From: Ascaris suum
Lineage: Eukaryota; Nematoda; Chromadorea; Rhabditida; Ascarididae
Length of the DNA: 64,000 nt
Assembly: GCA_013433145.1 (NCBI GenBank)
Contig: CM024186.1
Location: 1,612,001-1,676,000 of the forward strand
Direction: 5' to 3'
A model generated the notes under the pieces. The model was not told the origin of the DNA and ran no database searches. It saw only the letters and a program-made list of their open reading frames with translations. Below, piece after piece: positions 26,501-38,249 of the stretch. How positions within the stretch are numbered: position 1 is the first letter of the stretch; each line of letters begins with the position of its first letter. Both the position numbers and the translations under genes were made by a program.

Positions 26501-29500
26501 AACCTCACGATTTTCCTTCCTGTTCCGGATTCTCGGTTTCATCCCAGTCGATCTCGTTTTCTCTCAATAATTCTTTCAGTCGATTCAACGATATAACATC
26601 CAATTTGCGCAATTCCACATATTGAGAGTGCATAGCAACCACCTAAGTCAATGCTTTAATTAAAAACGATCGAGTTTCTAATTAAGTAGACTGCCAGCAC
26701 TATAACAACATCGATGTGCCTATTCCGGCAAATGCCCACCTCATATTAGGATCAAATATATCCATCAGGTTGCGTCAACAAACAACCACATCCTTAGTCA
26801 TAAACGGAGTAGTACCCGCCAGATAAATTTAACTCTCCGATAGAGAATGTAGCGCTTTTACCGACATGACCAGTCGTCTTATTTTACAGGACGCCGCTGC
26901 ACAGGCCAACCACCCTAGCCGGCCATACAAAGAAAACCACAGAACATACCTTGCGAGCAGTCAAAAAGTGATCGCCATTGCCAACCTCATTGGCAAAGTG
27001 CACAGCTGGCAGCACAAGAAGCGTGTTCGATGTCTCGGCCTCCTTTACCTGGTAAGTTTCCTGTTGTGTGCACAAGACGGGATTATCATCCAACTCACCT
27101 CGAAATACCAATCTGCAAATTTAACGAACGTAAACAAAGGTGATCACTTGCATATTCATCATCAACACTCAATCCGTTAGAAAATCGGTCAAGAAAGAAA
27201 GTTGAGTGTTATCACTGCAACCTGGAACGTAGGGAATTCTTTTAGAGGCCCAAGTGACAAACTCATAATGAGTGAAAATAAAGACCTGAGAGATGAAAAT
27301 AGCAGTAGAAAACATGTACCTTTCGCCGGATTCGATCCGATCGGCTAATTTGGGATTCACCTCAATGAGGCGATAATCACCTGACAGCAATGGAGAGGAG
27401 AATTCGATCTGCTGCACTTCGCCCTGAAAAGCCATCAGTAGGAAAGCATATCTGTTGGCGCACCCTCTAAGCATTCAGCGATAAGAAATGAGAAGAGAGA
27501 ATGAGCGCACAGTGAGCGCAGTAAACAGCTTGTGGTTGGCCCTTCCTGTCCCCCATACACGTAAAAAACGAGGAAACACATCGCGTACTTCCGCATCACG
27601 ATCCTCCCAAAATGCAACATCAACCTCAGAATTAATTGCCTTTCCGGCGTCCTTTTCGCGAAGGAAATTTGCACATTTCTTAGCAAGATTAGAGCCCTCC
27701 CCTACAGTCACATTCAGAGCGTTTCGAATGCATTGATGGGGCATGCATGTGGAACAGTTTCCTTCCTTATCCTTTTTCTTCCTCTTATAAGTACGAACAT
27801 ATTTCATGTACATCAATCCGCAACCAGCTACACGTTCCATAAGCACAACGTTTGTCATTCGCCATTACAACATCTGTTAGCAGTGCTGGAAGGACAAGAC
27901 GAGGACCGGAAAGCGGCTGTGCTTCCTCCCACCTGGTGGCAGGTCTCCGCTAATTGCAGGTGAACACTTAAAACGATCCCGAGTTTGGAAAGCATTTAAG
28001 CGTATCGTATTTGAAGCCAATAGTTCAGAAAACCGATCATTCTTTAATCAAACAAATAAACTCGTTGCCAAAATGAAGCTCGATTATATATGAGTTAGCA
28101 CACTCTCATTATTGTAAAAACGAATGTGTGTAACATAGACATTATTACCAATATACAGCTATAATTTCCGAACTGCATATATTACCTTTGAATGTCTGCA
28201 TTTCGGCATTTAGCGTCTTCATATTTTTCGACTCAGTGGTCTATCGGACGCGTGCCTCACACTATTTGTGAGCAACAGATTCAAGTTCGGATGATTTCTT
28301 TCCAACACATTTTCAAATCATGTGCGAGCAATTTCACCACCGTCACAAAACAGAAACGAGTCCACAGAGAAGTCGAATAAACGGAACATGCACACAGAGT
28401 GCCACGAAGATTGGCATAATACTCTTTTGAAATCGAGAGGCCAACAGCAGTCCAAATATCGAGAAAAGAAAGGACTACGAGAAGAATAGATTCTACAAAT
28501 TCCAACTAGAGAACACGAGTGAGATATGACAGCAACCTATACATTACATCCACCAAACTTCAAATCGTCAGCGCCTTTGCGTTTACGAGTTGGCGGTGTT
28601 GGATGGACAGATAGACGGAACAAAGCGTCCTGATGGGTCATTTAAACAAGGTTCTCGACTACATAAAAAGAATATCCGTTCTGGCTAGATCATAGTTATC
28701 TCGATCTTATTTGCCATAATGCGCAAAGTTGCTATGAGCGCAAGTATCCCACTATGTATATGCTTACATCAACCGTCATTGGTTATCACTCTGTGGTTGT
28801 ATGGCACCACAATTACCTAGATGATACCTGATACTTTTGCTTAGAGCCTTCAACACCTTAACATATTCTTAGGGGAACAAGCGACGGGCCACTGAGCAGC
28901 ACGAAGGTCCATATAGCCAAGAAACCAAACAACGCATCAACTGAGCAGAATCTGCCCGACGTCACTATTTTATTTCGTCACAATTGCTTGCTATTACATC
29001 TTTGCTGTACTTTATGCCATCCAAAACATGAATATATCTAGCGCTTTCAATTCTTTTCCTCCACGGCTTAAATGCTTCTTATGATATCTATGTCATCTGC
29101 GCTTAGCAGACCTTCATAAAACTCTCTTATAATTAAGACGAATTGCCCTGTAATTTTATAAATAGAACAAAACAACTGCCCTGCCCCTCAAATGCTTCGA
29201 ACTTTTCATTCGTCTCCCCCACAAGAAAAAATCTCACCGGAAGGTCCAACCAACGTATCGGATGAGTGACCCATCCACCACTGGAATCGAACTAATATCC
29301 GCTGTTAAATTAAGAACTATGAGGCGCTATCACAAAGACGAATGATATGGCAGAAAGAAGTTACGGCGTCAATTCGTAGGCTGAAACTTACCTTCACATC
29401 GAAGAGCTTTGCGATGTCTAACAACTTTTTCGTGTTGTCAATGTTTGCTCGGGTGCTCCTCATCGAAAGACTCACACATGGCAATTGCTTCTGACCGACT

Positions 29501-31097
29501 TCAGCCTCCTGCAACCTCCAACTCGCATCAAACATACACTCGCGACAGCAGTTCCTCTCTTTTTTCTTGTATCGATGAATATACTCCCTCCTTATCTCTC
29601 AACTGGGATGAAGGGGGGAGAGAGGGAAGAGGTAGTCGCAATTCGCAACCACATATGTAAGAAGTGGTCCAACGATGTGTTCCTTTCCAACATACTGCCA
29701 GACCTCTCCCCATGCCCACTGCAGAAAAAAACAAGCAATAAGGTTTACTTCTACCGTCGCTTATACACCTTTTCGTAGCAGCAGTGTTGAAGTGAAGAAA
29801 GGCCGTGTACAAAAATCAAAGTCCCACTGGATGAACGTTGATTACTTTATTAAGAAATTTTGGATGCGAGGTAAATGCATGCCTTGACAGACTGAATCGG
29901 ATTTCGGCATAGAGATGTGTCTTAAGCCGAAGCATATTCCTATATTTTGCAGTTTTATCTATCCAGGAGGATCAGCATTACTACAGAAGCTCCCATAAAC
30001 AGTAAGAAACTTTCCTCACTTCTATAGATGATGCACACCTTGTATAGTCAATCCTGATGCGACAATACGCCAACCACCGGATGCAAAATCTCCTTGAAGA
30101 TTTTACATTCATCTTTTGAAATGTACTCTTATATTTACCCATCCACTTTGCGTAACAAAAATTTTCGTCCATAAAAATACAGAATTTCATGTTAACCGGC
30201 CTCTAAAAAAATAGAAGCAATGGTATATTTCGCAAGCATATAGGCTTGCAAAGAGCGCAAACATGTGGGAAGCATTTTTCTTTTTGTCACTCACTCGGAA
30301 ATAGAACCTTCGAGCTAGCATCAAGGACTTCCTCTCTCTCCTTTGAGCCAACAGTTCACAAATTTGGCTCAACAATTCTACCTTGACAGATCTTTTAAAA
30401 AAAGACGAAAAACATCGGCGCAGTTCATAGCTCGAACTGGTTGCACGACTAGCAATGATCCCGCTTCTTCCAGACTGTTTCCGTGACAGAACCAATTCTG
30501 CGGTCTTGGAAATCCCGGATTTCCGCACCCATTAGAAAAACGATTTTTTCCGAGACCTGTTAAGCATCTTTAAATATTTCTCGACATCTCGAGAAAGATT
30601 CGTTCCCGATTCTGCTAGGCGTTGTGTCAAAAACCTCTCCCACTTATTACTTTTGCGCAAATTATCCCCGCATATAAGATGCACAAGTATCTCTCTTCGA
30701 CTCTTCCCTCATGTACCTGTACTGACAAAAGGATGCGCAATACAGGTGACCACAACGGCTGAGCGACGCTGTTGATTTCTCACTTGAAAGTATTTCCTTC
30801 ACAAGTGCACTCTATACTGTAGCAATGCTATAGGACATCCTGCTATTCACTAAGCACCACCCACGACAACCCACGCAAGCAAACAACCGATAAGTTCACT
30901 CTGTACTAATTGACTAGTCATGTACTCATCAGTGAAACAACAGGTACCCCCACAAAGACTAGCCCCACCTTGATCTGAATACGCACATTGTGCAACAAAC
31001 GTAAAGAAATGCTTACCGTGGTGCTTGCATTGAGTGTTCGATGTGCGGCCGCGTTGCTTGAGCCCGAAACAGCAGTCTTCTTCAGGAATCTTTCCAT
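23582..31097 (-). CDS. DSCC1: Sister chromatid cohesion protein DCC1, nearly complete, 9-10 exons
   Basis: Exons are 31097-31017 (tentative), 29508-29392, 27423-27320, 27112-26950, 26642-26509, 26178-26087, 25239-25030, 24858-24710, 23824-23679 and 23633-23582, and all phases agree. DCC1 joins CTF8 and CTF18-RFC, which loads PCNA at forks and supports cohesion. The match to animal DCC1 is clear: an SGDYRLIEV segment, then DDNPVLCTQQETYQVKEAET followed by SNTLLVLP, then VCRSKASQLLRAAVRFEYSA followed by LPEGIEMK, and NGLALVDDSL followed by MPDDEY. Translation may start at 29463 (MRSTRANIDN, aligning with other DCC1 N-termini; 374 codons to 23582) or at 31097 (MERFLKKTA), which adds 42 residues before that Met. 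The intron 23678-23634 is only 45 nt with a poor donor (GTCATT). The final exon of about 20 residues is not fixed; AAT/ATT/CTT at about 23430 with a nearby TGA is one candidate. Confidence 0.92.
25315..25398. repeat. Tandem repeat, 4 x 21 bp
   Basis: Four diverged copies of a pyrimidine-rich 21-mer (type CCTCTCGGAACCCTTCTATTC) start at 25315, 25336, 25357 and 25378. They lie in an intron of DSCC1. Copies 1 and 4 are most alike, as are copies 2 and 3. Confidence 0.8.
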
Positions 31098-32972
31098 AAT
31101 GACTGTTGTAATTTAATCTTAAAAGCTTCCACAACTACAAGAAGAATCGTCTGCCAGCTCCGAAAATCTCATCGCCTGAACTCCTCTGAGAGGAAACACC
31201 CCCTCCTTCCATCAGCAAAAAAAGAGATTCTCATCACAAATCTCGTCGTGTTTAATTGGTACGGACTTTTTGATCATGAAGAATGAGCGTAACTGTGGCT
31301 TATACGTTCGAGTTAGGCTCAGTTGTGACCTCGAAACAACCTCCGTCACTCTCAGCGGAATCCTTGCAGGTGAAACATCCGACCTTTCAAGAACGACATC
31401 TTCGCAATGATCTGTTCTCTGAGACTGCCACTACAAACTTCAGCAAAGACCTAGCAACTTCGAAGAGTGAATACTACAATATGCAGGAATGTCTACTATT
31501 TAAGTATCCTGCTAAGAATTTCAAGAAAACGTCCATCCCTTTCCTCTTTTTCTCCCCCCCCCCCCTTGAAAGCACAAATTTATGGCACCCCAATGACCTC
31601 GTCTGAGTATGTCTTGTGCGTTTACCTGTCTACTCCTAAAGGTACCCCATATTCATAACAACGTATCCGCCGCTTTCAAAATATGGTGCCTTTACAAGCA
31701 ATAGGTGCAAGCGTTATCCTTTCAGTTTTTTCCCTTCCATCACCATCAATTAAGCTATACGTCACAAAGAGACTATCAACACCTCGTAACGAAGCATCAC
31801 ACCTCCATGACACACCATCTGTATAAGCGTTCTTTACCATCAAGTTGGTACTCGTGATTTCCGGCTAGAGAGGCCTATTTTCTATCACCACCTAGGCTGC
31901 TCGACCTACATATCATACTTTATAACTAACTAAACACAGCAGCATAAAAATCCACAATTCTTCCATCATAATCTGCAAATCCGGGACGAAATCATAACGT
32001 CATGCAAGATCGAGCACAATACCTAATTCAAAATTTGAATTTGCCGCCTCTTCCAGCCGAAAGCGGCAGCCACGTTCGCAAATTATTGAGACAGTGAGTC
32101 AATAGAGGCGTTTTGCATTTGTCTGGTGGGTCGAGGTGTTAATTAGTGAATAGGTTGCCGGGGGGGGGGGGGTGTATGGCTGTCGTTATGCTTACTCAGG
32201 TGGCATAAGGCGCATGTTACCTGCAACAAAGTGGCGAAGTACTCTAGTTATGACGTCCTCACTGTTAACCAACTGCATGATTATCCACCCCATTTTATTT
32301 TATTTAATTATTTCACTGTCTCCATACGGGAGAAGGTACAAACGAGTGTGCGGTTAACAAAAAAAACGGAGAAAATCGAGAGGAAGTCAATAAAACTCTG
32401 CCAACAAGGGAATAATTTGATGTTCAGTATCTAATTCCAAAGTGTACATAAAAAACAGCGTAGGATCAGCGGTAATGCGGAGACCGAAATGAACGAAGGT
32501 TCTTGCAGGGTGGTAGATTGGCCACTTCAGTGGTTCCGTGAAGCATCCGAAATACCGCACACGATCTTATAGCAAAGAATCGAATCATCTTTAATCCTGA
32601 GAGCTTCTCAGCGATATCAGTCTCAACGTTTACGGTGTCATAGTACAGTCTAGTTTGTAAGCATTGCAGTGAATCAGTGAACCTTGCCGGAAGTGACGCG
32701 GCTGGAGCCGGTTCTATTTTTACTAATATAATATCATAAAGTAATAAATTAACCCAAATAAGTCGGAATGTGATTAATGGAACTCCCTTAATAAATTTCA
32801 ATAATTCTATGCTGCACAATACGACGAACATAGCTTACAATTCTCGACGACTTCCAGCCTGTGTAGAACACTGCAAGCTACCGTGAACGTCGGACTCGAT
32901 TAGATCACCAAAGACAACAGTCGGATTACCCGTAAGGGGAAATAAACCTGCCCTCCCCAACTTGGGAAAGTG

Positions 32973-32995
32973 TCCATATCAAACGTTGATATGGA
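32973..32995. repeat. Perfect hairpin, 10-bp stem
   Basis: Arms TCCATATCAA (32973-32982) and TTGATATGGA (32986-32995) surround acg. It is short enough to arise by chance. Confidence 0.5.
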
Positions 32996-33550
32996 TCACA
33001 AAAAAAATTTCTTTTTCTTGGTGAACACTCAACTGCCACAATGTCTATCGATTGGGGAGTGCATCAAGGTTCTTTTACAGGATATGCAAATAGAAGACGA
33101 GTTGACCATTGCTCTAATTATTCGTTCTGTTAAACTGTTGAAATAATTCCCTGTTTTCAAGTTAGTTTGTTCTAGCGCCGGAAATGCTTCGATCGTTGAA
33201 ACTCAACGATGAGCGGTAGAATCGTGCGTTTTGCACTTCTTTAAGAGCAGTTGCTCCTCTCCATAACTTATTCGAATTCTCATCATCAATTCCCGCTGTA
33301 TTTCTATGGAGGTGCATCTAATCTTTCCCTCTTCAATGGCTTTTTTCAATTTCATTTAGCTTTCAGTAATAATTTTCTCGCTTCATTACGTACTTATTGC
33401 ACTATTTCGTTTCGTACCACTGAGTGAAGCTTTCATTTCCTGTATGAAACCCTTAATAATCTTTTCATTGCTTGAAGAATTCGCTTGTCGATCTTCAACA
33501 AAATAATCCTGAATTTTAATAACCATTATAATGTAACCCATATATCCACC

Positions 33551-33658
33551 TATAATCTCGGATCGTAACCTTATGTCCTAGATATGTAATCCAGAACCGT
33601 AACCTTGTATACCAAATATTCAAGTGTAGTCCCGAATTATAACCTAATATCTCGAATA
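33551..33658. repeat. Degenerate tandem repeat, 3 copies of 34-40 bp
   Basis: Copies start at 33551, 33585 and 33625. Each has the order TATAATC/TGTAATC/TGTAGTC, then CGGAtcGTAACC-like, then an AATATTC/GATAT-like end. The copies are strongly diverged, so this is an old repeat. Confidence 0.55.
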
Positions 33659-35741
33659 AAAGAAATTAACATTGCTATTAAATCATCAAATATGAGGTAG
33701 TAATTGGCGTAACGTGATGAGTGGCGTACGTTAGACAAATGAATTCGATCAATAACACAGTTGTAGTTAGATAGCTTTAGTGTCGGAAGCGAATTATGTC
33801 GGTTGTGAACAAACTAACGCCGGATGACGCATTATTCCACCTCACTCTAAGAGGTACGTGCACTTACCCGCTCTCTTTTAGCGTTTCCCACTCTTTGAGG
33901 TGCAGAGATTTCTTATTATTTACTTATTTCTTTATTTATTTTTGTTGATCTTAATTGAAAATTTTCAACTCTGAGAAGTTGTAAAGCAATGTTTACTTCT
34001 TGTTATTCCACCGCCGGAAGGGCTTCAAAGCTTTGCTCCATAAACAATGCGTCTAAGTCCACAAATAAGCATCCAGCATATTCGCAGCCATCGTGGATAC
34101 ATGCCAAAAACAGATCTGATTCTAATTACTCTGGATAATTCTTGCTCAGTTTCTGAGAGGATTCTGCCGGAGAAGGGAAGGTCCATTGATTGATGGATTC
34201 ATTCTCCCAGAACTGCATTGCGCTTCCTCCAAGCATAACATAGGTATGCGAGAGTATGGATGTGACGATAGGCGATCGTGTATATGTTGTCCTCAAAGAG
34301 AATCCGCTTTTGCCTCATTAACGGTCTCTGTCGATGCACTACGCATCCCACACAACTGTTCTGGTGTCCTGTGAACGTATTCGTCGCAATTCACGGCCAC
34401 AGTTGCACTATTCTTGATGCAGTCATTACCTACCTTATGCGAATTTCTCATCCTCCCATGCGATACTTCCCTCTTTAACTCACGAGCACTGACGCAAACG
34501 TCAGTTTACATAGACATCCTGCCAGTTTACGTGAACAAAAACTTTATTCAAGTAGATGATCATCAAATCAGCTAAACGGCACTGCGTGTTTTATCGATTG
34601 CTTGGCAGTTTACTGATGAAGAAATATTCCATATCATATGCACAGATGATAAAACTTAGGCTGCGAGACCGTGAGGTCTGCCAATAATAGGCTTCCCGGT
34701 TTTCCCAGAAGGATGTCTAATCGAGGAAGGGTACTATGGCTGAAATAGGCATACTCCTATCAGTGGCATAACTGTTGAATTGTCTTTGTATAGCCAACAG
34801 TTCACTTAGACTCATTTGACATCAACCTGTAATTCTGATAGCCTTTTGCTAGATCTAGTTGTTGGGCGCAAATTATGATCGTGTGGGATGCAACCGCTCC
34901 AACTCCTTTAATTTTTAAACGATCACTGCTGGTCAAAAATGGTTTCTATGGGGAGGAGGGGGGGGGGAAGGACTTATAACCTCGATTTCATGGTGACAAC
35001 GTGGAGTTCGTCTATGCATAAGTATTGCTGCAAAGAGCGATGTCAATGTATACAAGAAATTGCTTGTTTTCTAATGAAGTCAATTGTTGCCAATAAGTGA
35101 AATTGTGGTTAAAAGTAGAGCTTTGCATAGTCAATTGTCCGTCAAAAGCATCTGGAACATTAAAGCAGCAACTAATATGAAACGACACAGCTAAGCAATG
35201 AGGATCTTTTCAAGGATCTTGCCGGCATTGTTATGCGCTACTTTGATATACAAGGTGAGAAGCCATTATGTAATCATTTGCAAGGAAACAGCAAAATTTG
35301 AGGATATTGTGCTTTCTCATATGGTCTGTCGCACCACATTGTTCACATGCATCTTTTCTGGATGAATTTGCAACTAGAATGGTCCCGTTAACGTTGAATT
35401 GCTCTGAAGTTATTTTCCTGAGCATTTGATGGTGCATGCCTTCCGCCCACCTCTCCTCCTTCCCCCTCTCTCCCAATTCCTTCTGTTTCATCCCATCAAT
35501 GCCATGGTTTTTTTTTCATTAAAGTGCCAAACAGCGTCTAGACAAATGAATGGAACGAAGCGTAACACAGCAAAGCGTCTAGCGGGTCGCATGCACCGAA
35601 CGTCGTCGCACATACCGATATCGCAGACAACACGTCTGCTGCCCGCATTGCACGTAGCCCATCGAGCAAACACAACTCTGCAAATATATCATCTCGCAAT
35701 TGCAGTTTAATCACGCATGTGCTTATCCTTTTTTCTAGCAT

Positions 35742-35813
35742 AGTTTTGAAATAAATTTGCACCTTACTATTCCCAAAAGTTTTGAAATACCTTTGCACCT
35801 TACTACTTCTAAA
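35742..35813. repeat. Direct repeat, 2 x 36 bp
   Basis: Two copies of AGTTTTGAAATA followed by TTTGCACCTTACTA start at 35742 and 35778. They differ at a few positions. Confidence 0.8.
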
Positions 35814-37769
35814 TAAAACCTAACACTTGCAAGCTAACAGGGATCAAATTTTATGCATTTGGAGTGAAACTTACGTATGAGGAAATACTTTGAAGAATTG
35901 CTTTACTTCAATGACCAGCAAACTATAGACTTTAGTGACCCGTTAGCTTCATTTGAAAACTTGGAGAACCTAATTTTCCTTAATTTTCTTTCTGGATTTC
36001 TTAGGGTTTTGCAACTCTTTTTAGTGATCGGACTGATTGCTGCACTTCTTTTGCAGATTGCATTTGGTGAACGCATTTCGGCAACATTGTGCCCCTCTCA
36101 CTAACTCTTAGCTTCAATTTGGGGATCATTGAAACTAGAACTGTGAAACTTGGCAGCTCTAATATACTTCAAAGTTGAGCTTTTGCACAAGCATTTAAGC
36201 TGATCCATTGAATTCAAGATATTGCGAATTAAATTTCCCTTGGTATTTGTACTCATCTTGCACCCACCAGACTTCATGTATTTGTTTGCTTGCAAAAAAA
36301 AAAACGTATCGTTCGTAGATTTGTGTTAACATCCGAATCAACGAAAAAAAAAAATCACACACTATTGCGTACATTCAATCATTTATCGGCAATTAGTGAT
36401 ACCGATTCGTCGTCCACTGAGTGGAATTACAAAAGTGCATATCTTATCAGCGCCTCGAGGATTGCGACTTATTTCTTGTTGGCGCAAATGCAGCTCATTT
36501 ATTGAAACATCGACGTCTATGTCTAATGTCCCACTCTTTATTAGAAGAGAGGGAAATAGGTCGGGGTTGCCGCTGCATAGTTCATTTGCACAAATACAAA
36601 ACACTCGACACAATTGCTCCATGCGTTAAAATCGCTCGCATCCATTAGCATAACCATAAATAGGTAGAAACTCTTTGATTAATTTTCTGAACACTGCAAA
36701 GCTTTCAAATCTATAAATCCTGCAAGTTTCGAGTCTACGACCCTTTGCAAATAATCGACTTATTTTTGCCTCTAAATCTTGCCCTCCAGTAGGTCGCGGT
36801 TTTACTCATCCAATAAGCATAGCTGTCCAACTTTTAGTGAGTTGTAGACTGCAACCTCTAGATCCTCGCAGATTTTTTACCTTCATAACAGATCTATAGC
36901 TAAGATTGAATGTCATTGCATTCAAAAAGAAAGAATATGAGACGTTTTTGTCGATAAACATTACTGTCATTTCGTTACAGGATGACAGCGATCATCATGC
37001 TGAGATCTTGAAAACATTGAATTCTTTACGAGATCGAAGTACCCTTGATGCTCTGTTCCTCGGGCACATAACTCTTATGGGAATTAACAGAACTTATTGA
37101 ACTAAAAAGGACTTATTGGCAGCACAAAACGCGATTCATAAATTTCATCAACTATAAGTTCCTTCTCGATTCTTTATTTCATCGAATAAGCTGGGAAAAA
37201 CATGATTACCGGATTCTACAATAAGCTGAAAATAAAATATTCATCGAATGCGGCACTGTGGCAGCGCTAGCAACCGCTAAACGAGCAAAAGCAAGAAGCT
37301 AGGGTACAGAAGGTTCCTTATGCAGTCTTCATCTGATTATTTGTGACGCTGTGCGCCATTCAGCTCTTCTCTTCGTATAAACTCTTCAATGGAGTGGCGT
37401 CTGAGAAACAATCAAGAGCCTAAGGAAGGAATGCAGAGGATGCAAATGAACCGAGGGTTTCTGTAATGGCTTGTAATTTTACATATTCTATCGAAGTAAA
37501 ACTTGAGTGGGGCATTGCAAATGAAAGTAAATTGATTTATTCTAGATATAAGGCTGGTGGTTTGACAAGGCTCTAGAGGGTCGACTATTATATTTTTGGA
37601 TTCTCCGAAATGCTCACTGTGGAAGAATCTGACACGGAGACACAACTGAATAAACTTCCTCGCAGCCGTAGGTGGAGTTGCGAATAGCACGCCGAACGGA
37701 TTCAAATAGTCAGCGAACGCCTTCTTACTCGAATTTTTCCCTTCTTTTCCCTATTTCCTCAACTGGACC

Positions 37770-37994
37770 ATGCCGCTCAAAGACGACCGATCATACTCTT
37801 CATTAAACGAATCACATGGCGATGGAATACCTATGTCCTTGAATAACCAGGAGACGCAAACAGAGTGCAGTCGTTCTCAACGAAGACCGAAAAATAATTC
37901 GACGGATCAGCTAATGCATCGCTTAGAAATTCCAGCATATTGGTTTGATGAGGAATACAGCATGGAAAGCAAAGTGGAGGAAAGGAGGAGGAAT
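37770..37994 (+). CDS. Candidate first exon of a plus-strand gene, unidentified
   Basis: An ATG in good context (gaccATGCC) opens 75 codons of polar, protein-like sequence (MPLKDDRSYSSLNESHGDGI, later MHRLEIPAYWFDEEYSME). A donor GTGAGG follows directly after AAT at 37994, in phase 0. The composition would suit a cytoplasmic N-terminus rich in Ser, Asn, Glu and Arg, with no signal peptide. Without the donor the frame stays open to 38042. I found no convincing second exon downstream, and the next 2.3 kb belongs to a minus-strand gene. It may therefore be an exon of a gene with long introns, or chance. Confidence 0.3.
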
Positions 37995-38249
37995 GTGAGG
38001 GGGGCTTCAATGACATGTCATAGACTTCCTCACTATCTCTAGCGCCGACCGAATGCATGAAAAGAAATTCTATGAGGGTCAAGCAGATTGTTCATGAGGG
38101 TCTTTAGAAAAGACTAGCAAAGTTGTAGACGGAAACTTTCTAATCGTTGGCTTGGACGATAATTTTACTTGTTGTCACTTTTGATGCAAATAAAAGCTAG
38201 TCATTTAACCTGCAATAGAAGTTTGTTTAAAGCGAATGGATGGGTTCAA

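Larger units (their letters stand above)
31098..37769. other. Long stretch without a recognisable gene
   Basis: About 6.7 kb with no family match. Some minus-strand frames look weakly protein-like: 32831-32466 (121 aa) and 36622-36383 (79 aa, with a segment SGTLDIDVDVSINELHLRQQ). Neither has splice partners I could join. The stretch holds two short tandem repeats (33551 and 35742), one hairpin (32973), and G- or C-runs at 31554, 32160 and 34962. Confidence 0.4.

Noticed and set aside
29270..29310. tRNA-like B-box (GTTCGATTCC on the minus strand)
   Set aside because: No acceptor stem, D-arm or anticodon arm can be folded around it.
36290..36648. Several overlapping ORFs on both strands
   Set aside because: One minus-strand frame looks slightly protein-like, but no splice partner or motif supports it.
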